NCBI GenBank assembly: GCA_047602475.1
Contig: JASGHE010000002.1
Coordinates: 434,001 to 498,000, forward strand
Source of the DNA: JAEUIE01 sp047602475
Lineage (GTDB): Bacteria; Planctomycetota; Planctomycetia; Gemmatales; HRBIN36
Direction of reading: 5' to 3'
Length of the DNA stretch: 64,000 nucleotides
Shown here: positions 9,046 to 20,261 of the stretch, in pieces
How positions within the stretch are numbered: the stretch's first letter is position 1
Layout: each line of letters begins with the position of its first letter
Made by a program: the position numbers and the translations under genes
The notes under the pieces: model-generated
What the model was told of the DNA's origin: nothing
Seen by the model: only the letters and a program-made list of their open reading frames with translations
The model's database searches: none

Positions 9046-9157
9046 AGTTTGAAAGCTCCACCAGAGTTGGAAAGGAATCTCTTCCAGTGTACTGGATGAA
9101 GCGCTGCAATAGCGAATGTATTTTTTCGACGAAGGTAACCCAGTTACTCAAGAGCAA

Positions 9158-9959
9158 CTACTCGTCCTTTTTGCCAAGAAATCGGCTCAGGATACCACTG
9201 CGACGGGGAGTATCCTGCCCTTCCGGAGCGCGGCGGTTCAGTGCGGGCAGATGGGGTGCGGCGGGTACACCGCCCTGAGGAGTTTGATAAGCTGGTGTTC
9301 CGCCGGCAGGCGTGAGCAGCCCGGCCGGGTCGGCACGCAGTTCATCACGCATACGTCGGATGGGCGATGCATCTTTTAGGGCGCTCTTCTCAAGTGTCTC
9401 AAGTTTGAGTTTAAGTTCCGCTTTGGTGCGCTGCAGATCGTTACGTTCCCGGGCAATCTCGGCACGTTCCCGGGCCATGCTCAGTTCCATTTGGCGACAC
9501 TGCCCTTCCATCGACTGTCGATCCTCTTCCAGCGTTTCCCGCTCTCGTTCCAACTCGCCATGCAAAGCGATGAGTTCCTCTTCAGAGACGCCTGACGATT
9601 GTTTGGCCTGCAACTCATTGACGATCGTTTCCAGTTCTCGAATGTGCTCGGACTTTTCTTCAAGCATCTTTTCAACATCGGCTTCACGCTTCAGAACTTT
9701 GACAGCCTCCGCTTCAAGCTGAGTTATGCGCCGGCGTGCTTCCTCGCCGAGTTGCTTAAGTTGAGCGTTCTCGTGCCTCAGCGCGGCCACTTCGTCGGAA
9801 TCGAGGCAGATGTTGAGTTCAGACTTGGGCTTGTTCTCGCTGGTGCCGACCTTCGACTGGATGCGATTCAAACGCGCGTTCGAATTCATCTTCCGATTCC
9901 CACTTCTCGGCAGGGGGAGGCACATCAAGAACAATATTGGGCGAACTCTTAACCGCCAT
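9158..9959 (-). CDS. Coiled-coil protein of unknown function (frameshift near 9870)
   Basis: The main frame gives a long coiled coil (roughly 50-190, rich in Glu, Arg and Leu) and a Pro/Gly/Ala-rich tail ending SRFLGKKDE. Its N-terminal part before NRIQSKVG is not protein-like. The alternative frame has an ATG at 9959 with AGGA upstream and encodes MAVKSSPNIVLDVPPPAEKW then ESEDEFERA. Removing one base from the TTT run near 9870 joins this to LNRIQSKVG. I therefore take 9959 as the true start. Function is not recognisable; the protein has no signal peptide or membrane segment, and an intracellular structural role is a guess. Confidence 0.65.
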
Positions 9960-10090
9960 GGTAATATCCTGAAACGAATCGGAAGCGGATATTAACAGTA
10001 TAACTTGCAAACCAGGTCGGCGCAGCGTGTTTGGGGCAATTATTTTGCCCCGCTGCCGATGTTAGCTGTGAAACCTGCCTGACGACGCCC

Positions 10091-13000
10091 TTATTCGGCT
10101 GACGGCTGAGAATCTGCCGGTTTTGATTCGCCCGGGGTAGCTGGGGGGGCGACCGAGTCAGTGGGCGGAACCGGGGTTCCTGCCTGCACATCGTCAGGTA
10201 CTTTAGTCTCAAAAAGAGCCTTCAACTCGCCAAAAGTGCGAAGGGGGGCTTTGCCGGCCAGTGCCGCCTCGGTGAGCTTGGGCTTAGGCTTTTCCTTCCG
10301 CTTGATGGGAGGACGCGGTGGTTCTTGCGGTTGCTGTGGCACCGATCCTTCGTGTCGAGGCGGCATCCGCCGCCCGCTGCCTCCGCCGCCGAAACGTCCA
10401 CCACCCTGGCCCTGGCCGCCACCGAAGCGACCGCCTCCGCCACCCTGGTGTCTTCCCTGGCCGCGTTGATCGTGGCCTCGTTGATCAAAGCGACGCTGGC
10501 CGTCGCCCTGTTGACCGTGCTGTTCACCACCAGTCGGCCTTGGGCCATCAGGCCGGGGAGCACGGGGCGGACGATCTTCACGGTGTTCGCGCGGAATGGC
10601 GGGCCACCTTGTTCCTGTCCCTGACCGTGAGGCCGGCGTTCATGTTGTTTGCGTTCGGTGCCCGGAGCGATCATCGTTAAGGATACACGCCGCCGTTCCA
10701 TATCAACAGCCATCACCCAAACCGTCACGATGTCGCCAACGGAGACAATGTCGTACGGGCTCTTGATGAACTTGTTAGCCAGTTGGCTGATGTGAACGAG
10801 GCCAGAATCTTTGAGGCCGACATCCACAAAGGCGCCGAAGTCAACCACGTTCTGAACAGTGCCCTTAAGTTCCGAACCGGGCCTGAGGTCTTCAATCTGC
10901 AGGATGCCCTTCTTGAAGATCGGCTCTGGCAATTCGCTTCGGGGATCACGCCCAGGCTTGACAATGGCTTCAATGAGATCATGCAGAGTGGGGAGACCAA
11001 TACCCAGTTCCGTGGCCAAAGCTTCGGTGGGCAGGGCGTCGAGCTTGCCCTTGAGTTCAAGAAGAGCTGCGCCGTCAGATAGAGCGGCGGGTGTAAGGCT
11101 GACCTTTTCGAGTAATTTCGCGGCAGCCTGATAACTTTCCGGGTGAATCGCCGAGTTATCAAAAGGGTTCTCAGCTTGCGGGATGCGGAGGAAGCCTGCC
11201 GCCTGGGTATAAGTTATTTCACCGATGCCAGGAACGGCGCGGAGTTCTTCGCGAGACTTGAACGGTCCCTTCTCTTTGCGAAAATCGACGATGGCGTGGG
11301 CACGCAGTTGGTTGAGACCGGCAACATACCGGAGCAGTGGAGCGCTCGCCGTGTTGAGATCGACACCAACATAGTTCACACACGATTCGACGACGCCTTC
11401 CAGCGATTCTTTCAGACGTTTCTCGGCGATGTCGTGTTGATAGAGGCCAACGCCCAGGTTCTGCGGGTCGATCTTGACCAGTTCACTGAGCGGGTCAACC
11501 AGACGGCGGCCGATGGAAATGGTGCCTCGCGCCGTTGCATCGTGACTGGGGAACTCTTCACGGGCAATGGGGCTGGTGGAGTAGTGGCTGGCTCCTGCTT
11601 CGTTGACAATGATGTAAGCGACACCGGGCAGAGCCTCGGCGATGGCGGCGGCGACCAGTTCTTCGGTTTCGCGGCTGGCGGTACCGTTCCCGATAGCAAT
11701 GACGTTGCTTTGATGCTGTTTGGCGAACTCGATCAGCTTGGCCCGGGCCTCGGCTTTGCGGGTGGCAGCTACTTCCGCGGTGGCATCGATAGAGGCAGTT
11801 GACGATTCAGCGGCAGGAGCCTCGACGGCTGCGGGCGGGGCTGCTTCGGTGGGAGTTACCTCAGCAGCGGGAGCTTCGGTCGCAGTTGGAGGCGGAGTTT
11901 CGGTTGAGGCTGCATCCACTGTGGGTGCAGCAGCATCAGCTACGGGTTCGGACACTGGGGTCGTTGCTGCGTCCGCCTTTTCTTCCTTGTCTTTCTTGTC
12001 CTTCTTCTTTTTCTTTTCCCACTTAGGCTGGTTCGAGCCTCCGAACGGATAGATGGTGCTGGTATCGAGGAGATTGCCCGCTTCATCGAGGGCGGCAAGT
12101 TTGCAGCCGGTGCGGTAGGCAGGATCGATGGCGAGGATGCGTTTGCCATGAACCGGCGGCTGCAGGAGCAGGCGGCGGAGGTTGCGGGCAAACACCACGA
12201 TGGCATGGTCTTCCGCGCGTTCTGTGAGATCTCGGCGGATTTCCCGTTCGATGCTGGGAGCCAGCAGGCGGGTGACCGCGTCCTGAGCGAAGCCGGAAAT
12301 CAACCCTGAATGGGGATGATCCTGTAGTGGCAGGCGATCGAGAGCGTAACCATGCAGACGAACGAGGTCAGCGTCGAACTTGGCTTTCAGGACGTTCTCG
12401 CGCTCGCCCCGATTGATGGCGAGAATGCGATGGGGAGGAATCTGCCGGGCCAATTCGTTATAGGTGTAGTAGTCCTTGAACTCGACACCCTGGCCTTCAG
12501 CCACGTTGTCATTCTTGGTGACGACTAGCCGGGCAGTATCCCAGAGGAAACGGCGTCCGAGATCACGCACTTCGGGGAGCTCGGCAATTTGTTCAGCAAG
12601 GATGTGGCCAACACCGATCAGAATGTCGTCGGCGGTGTTGACACCCTTTTCAGGATTTACCAGAGTGGGGAGCAGCTCAGCAAGGTTGTTGACGACTGGA
12701 TCACGATTCCAGATCGAAGCAGCCAGTTCCCCCAACCCCTTTTCCCGAGCGGCAGCGGCGAGCGATTTCTTCTTCGGCTTATAGGGCAGATACAAGTCTT
12801 CGAGACGCTTGGGGTGGTCGCAATGAAGGATAGCGTCGCGCAGTTCATCAGTCAGCTTGCCCTGCGTGGTGATATTGCGAAGAATAGTCTGCTTGCGTTC
12901 TGCCAGGGAGCGTTGTTGTTGAACACGCTTTTGGATTTGACGAAGAACCTCCTCGTTGAGGCCCCCGGTACGTTCCTTGCGATAGCGGGTGATGAAAGGG

Positions 13001-13305
13001 ATGGTATTGCCTTCATCGAGCAAATGAACGACTGCTTCCACCTGCACTTTGCGAATCTGCAGGTCTTGAGCGATGCGACCAAGATCGAAATGGACGACGA
13101 CTTCTGGAACAGTAACGGGAGACGCAGAGGCAGCAGCCGAAGTTGATTCAGATGCAGTTTCCTGAGCAGGCGATTCCTGAATGGGGTGTGGCATCTCACT
13201 GGCAGGCGCAGCAAGGAGCGGCTCCGACGGCGTAGCAGAATGGCTGTCGGGAGAAATAGGGGGCGCTGCCTCGGTCTCAGTCAGGGGCGCGTCGTTCGTG
13301 ATCAT
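10091..13305 (-). CDS. tex: Tex family RNA-binding transcription accessory protein, with a low-complexity insert (frameshift near 10590)
   Basis: Tex proteins bind nucleic acid and affect transcription. The order is right: an N-terminal helical domain (TRYRKERTGGLNE), the YqgF/RNase H-like domain (ILAIDPAYRTGCKLAALDE), a helix-hairpin-helix region (ELRAVPGIGEITYTQAAGFL), and an S1 domain (GTVQNVVDFGAFVDVGLKDS). Two oddities stand out. About 100 residues of Lys/Asp then Ala/Pro/Glu/Thr-rich sequence interrupt the YqgF domain (fwd about 11745-12045). The C-terminus changes frame near 10590; the alternative frame continues as an Arg/Gly/Gln-rich tail and ends at 10091 with the Tex-like LRTFGELKALFE. 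An upstream GTG at 13338 is an alternative start. Confidence 0.88.
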
Positions 13306-13476
13306 GCCAGCGTGCTCAGGGTAGATAGGGGATGCCACGCAGTCACCACAAGGCTGAGCCTCGGCGCTTTCGTAACGGGCATCCTGTGTATAGTTTACGT
13401 CACTGTGATGTTACGGCATAGAGTATCATTGTCAAAGCATAAAACCCCGCTTTTGTGCTCAAACACATAGCCTTCA

Positions 13477-14763
13477 TTATTTGCTGCGTTCTACCAGTCT
13501 TAATGCTCGTTCTACTATGCGAATCCAGGCCGCTTCGTTTAGAGGGTGTTCCGTATCGTTCCATGTGAAGGAGAAGGCGTACCACTCAGAGTTGGCTCGT
13601 AACCGTCCCAATAGAGAAAGGTTGAAAACGCCAACCTCTGCGCCGCCTTTGAAGCCAAGATAGTTCCAGGCATGATCGTCCATATCGAACGGTCTGGTGA
13701 TAGCCAGTAGGGGAAGCACCTCCTTTTGAAGAGGGGATTGCCTAATTCTGTCCAGCAGTCTTACCAGGTCTTCAGTCGCGAAAAACCATTCAATAGTATC
13801 GATAGCCTGAGGCAGTTCAGCCATTCGAGGCATTCCCAGAGTAATTTTGGCCAGCTCAGGCAGGTAGTTTCGTTTCTCCTCAGGCGTGCGTTGCAGGAAG
13901 GCTTGGACCTGCTGCGGCGTCATGACCAGCTTCAATTTGAATAACTCATTTGTTCTCAGAAACGGACGATTTCGTTCAGGGTGAAGCACTTTCACTGTCT
14001 TTTGGTGTTCTTCGAGAGTATCCCGACCGAGGATCAACATGAGATTATCGGCAGCGGTATTATCGCTGCGAGAAAGCATGAGACTGGCCAGAGTATGTAA
14101 AGTCACCGGACTGCCGTTGGGCCAATCCTGCAATTGTCCAGAGGGGAGGGAACGGGCTTCATCGCGCAGCGTCACCACATCAGACCACTTTCGTTTATTG
14201 GAAGCGATGTCTTCACACAGCAGACTGAAAATAAGAAGTTTCAATGACGAACCAACTGCCAGCGGTTCGGAGGCGTTTCGTGAATAGAGCTTGTCGATCC
14301 GAGGAGTCAGTTTCCAAACACTGGCCGCGGTTTTACCAGGCAGCCTGGCCAGGTCGGCTTCGAGTTTGGCCCAGGAGTCTTCAGCAGTATCAACCGGATT
14401 AAAGAGAACATAGTTGAAACGAGAGAGTGGGCCCGTTTCCAGCTTGACTATCACACGCATTCTCTTGTCGGCTTCGCCAATAAATTCGAGCTCACCTGAC
14501 CATGGATCCATGATCTTACAGATGCGATATCGTTGCACTTTTCCCAATTGTCCGGCGTTGAACTTCAGACCATCAATCAGTTTGTCACGAGGCACCACGC
14601 TGAAGAACTCGGGACTGAAACAATTCAAATGCTCTTCGTCATACTTGTTGAACAAGGTTTGCAGGTTTTGGGCGGCGCGATTCAGTCGTTGCTCCGCAAC
14701 AGTCTGTGCGTTCAGGTGATTAGTCAGAGCAGCAATGAGCAACAGATAGCCTAAGTTACGCAT
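13477..14763 (-). CDS. Exported serine hydrolase, class A beta-lactamase-like fold
   Basis: A 428-residue protein with a signal peptide (residues 1-20, ending LNAQ). An N-terminal domain of about 130 residues with no recognised motif is followed by a serine beta-lactamase/transpeptidase-like domain: SSLK (Ser172-Lys175), SDN (233-235) and KGG (from Lys372) in place of the usual KTG/KSG. The order and spacing match the class A family. Whether it is a lactamase, an esterase or a cell-wall enzyme cannot be told; no Glu166-type omega loop is obvious. The start at 14763 is chosen because the frame upstream lacks a signal peptide. Confidence 0.75.
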   Translation of the reverse strand: MRNLGYLLLIAALTNHLNAQTVAEQRLNRAAQNLQTLFNKYDEEHLNCFSPEFFSVVPRDKLIDGLKFNAGQLGKVQRYRICKIMDPWSGELEFIGEADKRMRVIVKLETGPLSRFNYVLFNPVDTAEDSWAKLEADLARLPGKTAASVWKLTPRIDKLYSRNASEPLAVGSSLKLLIFSLLCEDIASNKRKWSDVVTLRDEARSLPSGQLQDWPNGSPVTLHTLASLMLSRSDNTAADNLMLILGRDTLEEHQKTVKVLHPERNRPFLRTNELFKLKLVMTPQQVQAFLQRTPEEKRNYLPELAKITLGMPRMAELPQAIDTIEWFFATEDLVRLLDRIRQSPLQKEVLPLLAITRPFDMDDHAWNYLGFKGGAEVGVFNLSLLGRLRANSEWYAFSFTWNDTEHPLNEAAWIRIVERALRLVERSK

Positions 14764-14893
14764 TTTTCCAGGTCCCTGCCTTTCTTCTTCATTAATTATC
14801 GCACTCTTAAGCAGCGTAAGGTTTGCGGACGATACCTGCAATGCGGGTTATTCCGATTGGGTAAGACTACCGGCTTTTCTTCTGGGACGGGGC

Positions 14894-17561
14894 ATGAAGG
14901 TCCGCAAGACAAATCGTTCTCAAAATCGTGATCGTCTCCAGGTATTCTGGGTGCTCGTTCTGATTCTGGGATCGTTACTGGGGACTGGGTGTACGCGCGA
15001 GTTCTTTCGCGACCGGGCCGACACGGACGTTGATCGGTTGCTTGGTAATAAGTCAAGCGATGATCGCTGGCCGCTGATCAACTATTGGATCTATCCCCAT
15101 CCGCTGGCCCGTTTCGCGGACGTAGATCCGCCCGATACGCCCTCGATGCCGCCGGACGATCCTGCTGCGTGGTTCACCGCTCCGCACCCACAAAAGCCGA
15201 GCAAGATCGGTTACTACGAAGGGACCGGCTACCTTGACCTGCTTGCACAGTACGACGCTCTCAACCGAGCTGCCGAGGCACAGCAGGCTCAGCAAAACAA
15301 CCAGCCGAAACCGGTTCAGCCTGAAAATGCACCTCCCGCTCGCCGTGTTTATCAGATCAACCTCGATCAAGCGTTGCAACTGGCGGTGATTAACAGTCGT
15401 GAACTCCAAACCCAGCGGGAACAGCTTTACCTGGCGGCGCTCCCTGTCACCACACAAGAGTTCAATTTCCTGCCTCAGTTCATGGCGACTCAGCAAGCCA
15501 TCCGGCAATGGACGGCACAGGAATCCAGCTACGGCCCCACGAATCAGTGGGAACTGAATTCAGCTGCCGGCGTCGGCATGAACTTCGTCACCGGCGCGTC
15601 GCTGCTGCTAAAACTGGCGAATCAAACGATCATCGACATGTCCAGCAACAAGGGCCCGACGATCAGCACGTCGAGCTTGGTGTTTGATATCGGTCAACCG
15701 TTTCTTCGGGGAGGCGGTCTCGCTGTTGCTCTGGAGCCTCTTACCCAGTCTGAACGAGACTTGCTCTACGAAGTGCGTCGGTATGCCCGGTTTAACAAAG
15801 AGTTCTTCGTGCAGATCGCGGGCGGTCCGGGTGTCGGCGCGCCGGGATTGGCAGCCACGCTCGTTCAAAGCACCTTTCTCTCTTCCGGCAATACGGGAAC
15901 GATTCGAGCGACGGCCACTGTGGTGGGTTACATGCCCACGGTGCTCCGCAAGCTGAGTATTGAATTACAATACCGCAATATCGATGACCTGGTGGAGCTG
16001 CTGAAGTTCTACCGTGAGTTTGCCAAGGGTGGCGGCTTATCTCCTTTGCAGGTGGATCAGGTCGAACAGCAGTTGCTCGATGCCCGCACCCAGGTTCTGG
16101 CTCAGGAGGTAAACTACCTCGATTCCATTGAACAATTCAAACTGCAGTTGGGCCTTCCGACCGATTTACCACTGGAACTGAACGCCGCCGTTCTGGAAGA
16201 CCTGCGTGAGCAGATATTCCGGTTTCAGAAGCTGGAAGAAAGCCCGCCGCATTGGCGAAGATTTCACCAAGCTCGAAACAACAGAAGATGGCACCGGTAG
16301 GCTGCGACGTGAACTGCTAACCTTGATACAGAATGCGCCCCTCACACAGGGCACCGAGTTCGCCAGGAACTTTCCTGAGCGACTGGCACGATGGAGCGTA
16401 CTCAACTCCACCATTGTTGAAAAAACCTCATCGTTGAGTGGAACGATGGCAGTGATCGGGCAATTGCCTAGCCTCAATGCCGGGGCGGCGTTTGCTACCA
16501 TTGCTCAATCCATGAGGCCGCCTTTGCTCGCTCAGCAAATGCTGCGGGACAACCTCATCGATGCTCGGGATGATCTGGTGGATGCAGAGAAGCCGGTGCC
16601 GCCGGAGCTGGAGACAAAAATCAAATGGGCGCGAAGAGAATATGAACTGGGCGCGCTCGATGAACTTCTTACCATCTTTACGCACCGGCCCTGGCTGGTG
16701 GAGAAAACGGAACGAGAACGACGAGCCGCCCAGGATGTGATCTTCCGGCAGATTGAAGCACATCTTTCGTTGATTCTCGATGAAGCTCGTGAAGAGCGAC
16801 AACAGGCGTATGACAAACTGTGGCCGCAGTTGCCGCCCTCGAGACTCTGCGGTCGGGATTTGCTCCGGTTAAATCTTGATGAGGCTCAGGACTTCGTCGG
16901 GCAGGTCGCCCTGGAAAACCGGCTCGATTTGATGAATCAACAAGCTCTGCTGGCTGATTCGTGGCGAATTATTGCAGTGTTCGCAAATTCGCTGTTGGGC
17001 ACCTTCGATGTACGCTATAATGCCACCATGCTCGCCCCGCCTCCCGGGGTAATCGGTCAGGGCTTTAATTTCGATGGCAATAACACGCGCCATCAAATCA
17101 TCTTCAATACCGAGCTGCCTCTGGTTCGGCGTATTGAACGAAACAACTATCGAGCATCCCTGATCGTTTACCAGAGACAGCGACGCAATCTGCAGGCAGT
17201 GCAAGACACCATTATGCTGCAGGTACGCTCGCGTGTTCGACGACTTCAGCAATTGGAGGAGACGTACAAGATTCAGCAACGGGCCTTGTTGCTTCTTTAC
17301 TCGCAGGTGAATCAGGCGCGAGAACAGTTGCAAGCCCCTCCCGATCCGGGCGTAACACGAGACACTGCAGCAGCGGCTGGTACAGCCACTTTGCAGTTGC
17401 TTCAGGCCCAGCGAGGCGTACCGCAGGCCCAGACGAATCTCTATACGACTTGGATCAATTACCTTGTTACCCGTATGGAACTCTACCGCGATTTGGAACT
17501 GATGCAGATCGACAGCCGAGGAGTCTGGATTGATGACCACAGCAGCCCACCCGCCCGTTGA
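14894..17561 (+). CDS. TolC-like outer membrane efflux lipoprotein (frameshift near 16240)
   Basis: First gene of the efflux operon. The N-terminus has a lipobox (LGSLLGTGC), so it is a lipoprotein, and two regions follow the TolC pattern: INLDQALQLAVINSRELQTQ near residue 155 and coiled stretches containing QQLLDARTQVLAQ and, near the end, LLQAQRGVPQAQTNLYTTWI. The first frame ends soon after FQKLEE; the second resumes as ARRIGEDFTKLE. One extra A in the AAA at 16239-16241 explains the break. The whole product would be about 888 residues, roughly twice an E. coli TolC, so it carries extra material. The start has a good GGGACGGGG ribosome site. It overlaps the adaptor gene by 29 bases. Confidence 0.8.
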
Positions 17562-19538
17562 ACACGCCAACCATCAGGTTCCCGATGAACTGAAAGAACG
17601 ACTCTCCACGCTGGATGACCCGGCGGTAGTACCTCCACGACCCAAACGAAGCTGGACGCCCGTCATTCTCGGAGTTCTAACTCTGGGAATCGCGGTGGCG
17701 GGCGGTTATTGGGGCTGGCAGTTCTATCACGCGCCCGAAGGTCCGCCCAAGAATCTGGAAACACAGGCTTTGACACGCGGCGACATCATGCTCACCTTCG
17801 TGGAAAAGGGAGAACTCGAAGCCGCCCGCAACACGGAAATCATTTGCCAGGTCAGGGCCAGCGGTCGTGGCAACAGCGCTGCCTCCTCCATCAAGTGGGT
17901 CATCGATGACGGCAGCAAAGTGAAGAAAGGCGATCAACTGATGCTTCTCGAGGATGCCAGCCTTCGAGAACAACTGAATAATCAGCACATTGTCGTTGAA
18001 GAAAAGAACGATCTCTACGAACAGGCCAAGGCCAATCTGAAGATCGTGGAGAATGAAAACAAGTCTGCGGAACTGACCGGCATTAACAACTATAAGATCG
18101 CTGAAATCGATTTGGAGAAGTTTCGCAAGGCGGAGAAACAGCAAAAGCAGTTCGACATCGATTCACGCATCAAGCTCGCTACCGCCGACCTGATTCAATG
18201 GCGAGACAAACTGGGCTGGTCCAACCGCATGTTTGTCCGGGGCTACCTGAGCGCCAACCAGAAGCTCAATGACGAGACCCGGCTCGATCAGGCAAACGTC
18301 AACCTCGACAAGCTTCAAAAGGAATTCGATACTCTCAAGTTCGATAATCAACGCCAGGAGCTCGATCTGCTGAACAAGCTTGAGCAGGCCAAACTTCAGA
18401 TGGAAATAGCCAAGGAGAACTCCGAATCGAAGCGCGCTCAGGGACAGGCGAAGCTCACCTCGGCTGAACTGATCCTCAAGCAGGAATCACAAAAGCGAGA
18501 CGACCTCGAGCAGGACGTGCGCAATTGCAAGATCTTTGCTCCTCACGACGGCATGGTCATATATTTCGTCTCGGAATCCTCACGCTTCGGCGGATCGTCG
18601 CAGACATCTCCCATTGAAGTCGGATCCCCGGTCAAAGAAGGTCAAAAGCTGATGCGCATCCCCAACTTGAGCAGGATGATCGCCCGGGTCAAGGTACACG
18701 AATCCATTGTTACCAAGCTCCGTGGCGATGTGACGGCACCCACCGGTTTCGGCACGTTTTATGACGTGGGCCAGGTGGTGATGCAGTGGGGGCACATTCT
18801 GAACGCTCACGCAGTTCCCGGCCTGCATTCCGCGTTGCCCAACTTTATGCCGGGCCTGGTGATCCAGCGGGAAGTTAAAAGCGATCTGGGGCATCTGGAA
18901 GAAGTGGTCACGGATGAAGGCATGGGCGCCAGCATCAAGGTCGCTTCCGTAGAGAAGCCTCTTACAGGTCGAGTGAAGACAGTCTCCTCTGTTGCTTCTT
19001 CAACGGACTGGATGTCCGCCGACGTAAAGGTTTATCAGACCGTTGTCGCAATCGATGAAACTCCTGAGAATCTCAAGCCCAACATGAGCGCTGAGGTGAC
19101 GGTGAAAATCGATGAACGCAAAGGGGTTCTTCAGCTTCCCATACAGGCAGTGCTGGAATCAGGGGGAGAGAAGTTCTGCTACGTCAAGACAGACAGCCAT
19201 ATTGAGAAGCGAACTGTGAAAACGGGACTAAACAATTACAAGTTCGTCGAAGTTCTGCCTGAATCGAAGGTCAAGGAAAACGAGTTAATCGTTCTGAATG
19301 CCCGGGCCTATGCCGAGAAGGTGAATGATCTGAAGGGGAATGTGAACATCGATCCTTCGAGCAATATCCGAGATCGCGGCAATCGCAAAGGGCCGGGGAA
19401 AATGCCCGGGAAGGTCGCCAAGACCAACGACAAAGCCAAGAGCACAGCACCGATAAGACGGCACAGCAGGCCAGTACGACCGAGACGCCCTCCAAGGCGA
19501 ATGGCAAGGAACGCAGCGCCAAGGGTGCGGGAAACTGA
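17533..19538 (+). CDS. HlyD/MacA-type periplasmic adaptor protein (frameshift near 19452)
   Basis: Membrane fusion protein linking the inner-membrane ABC transporter to the outer-membrane channel. A single N-terminal membrane segment (about residues 38-60, ILGVLTLGIAVAGGYWGWQF) is followed by lipoyl-like halves around a long coiled-coil hairpin (roughly 140-320) and a C-terminal beta domain (LPIQAVLESGGEKFCYVKTD). Near 19452 the continuous frame switches to Arg/Pro-rich nonsense that runs into the next gene. The other frame reads KTAQQASTTETPSKANGKE and stops at 19536-19538, overlapping the ATPase ATG. One missing G in CCGATAAG would repair it. The ATG at 17533 has GAGGAG upstream. Confidence 0.85.
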
Positions 19539-20260
19539 TGGCAGCCATCGCACGAGTCGTGAACCTGCAGAAGACCTATCAGATGGGGTCGGAGTTGGTG
19601 CATGCCCTGCGGGGTGTCAGCATCGACTTTGAAGCAGGCGACTTTATCGCATTGATGGGGCCATCCGGTTCGGGAAAATCCACGCTTCTGAATCTGCTGG
19701 GCTGCCTGGATCGTCCCTCGTCCGGGCATTACTACCTGGCTGACCAGGACGTATCGCAGATGGATGACGACCAACTCTCGGACATCCGCAGCAAGTACCT
19801 CGGTTTTATCTTTCAAGCTTATAACCTGATCGCTCAATATACGGTGGTGGAAAATATCGAGGTGCCCTTGCTCTATCAGGGCAAGGTGAACGCTCAGACC
19901 CGCGCCCGTTGTATTCGATTGGCTGAAATGGTCGGGCTGGGGAAACGACTCGACCACCGCCCGCCCCAATTGTCGGGCGGTCAGCAGCAACGTGTTGCCA
20001 TCGCCCGCTCCCTGATCAACGATCCGCACATTATTCTGGCTGATGAAGCTACCGGTAACCTCGACAGCAAGACCTCCGAGGAAATCATGACCATGCTGCT
20101 TGGTTTGAATGAGTTGGGTAAGACCATCATCATGGTGACCCACGAAAACGATATTGCTGAGTGGGCTCGGAGAGTGATTCGTCTACGTGATGGTCATGTC
20201 GAAAGCGACATTCGCAACAAGGCTATCCCTGTTCGTCATCCGAAAGGGGCTGTCGCCTAA
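19538..20260 (+). CDS. ABC transporter ATPase, MacB/LolD type
   Basis: A 240-residue nucleotide-binding subunit. Walker A is GPSGSGKST (from about residue 41), the signature is LSGGQQQRVAIARSL (about 146-160), and Walker B is ILADEATGNLD (about 167-177) followed by the switch His in VTHE. The wording of the Q-loop region (GFIFQAYNLI) and the ATGNLD box place it in the MacB/LolD/FtsE group. Its ATG overlaps the stop of the adaptor gene (TGATG), which indicates translational coupling. It powers the permease encoded two bases downstream. Confidence 0.95.
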   Translation: MAAIARVVNLQKTYQMGSELVHALRGVSIDFEAGDFIALMGPSGSGKSTLLNLLGCLDRPSSGHYYLADQDVSQMDDDQLSDIRSKYLGFIFQAYNLIAQYTVVENIEVPLLYQGKVNAQTRARCIRLAEMVGLGKRLDHRPPQLSGGQQQRVAIARSLINDPHIILADEATGNLDSKTSEEIMTMLLGLNELGKTIIMVTHENDIAEWARRVIRLRDGHVESDIRNKAIPVRHPKGAVA

Positions 20261-20261
20261 C

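Noticed and set aside
10222..10590. C-terminal part of the continuous Tex frame as real protein
   Set aside because: The residues after PPFR do not resemble any Tex tail, while another frame gives a coherent one.
16206..16240. Independent start (MSRYSGFRSW) for a second efflux gene
   Set aside because: It lies in the middle of the TolC-like sequence; a single A insertion explains both frames.
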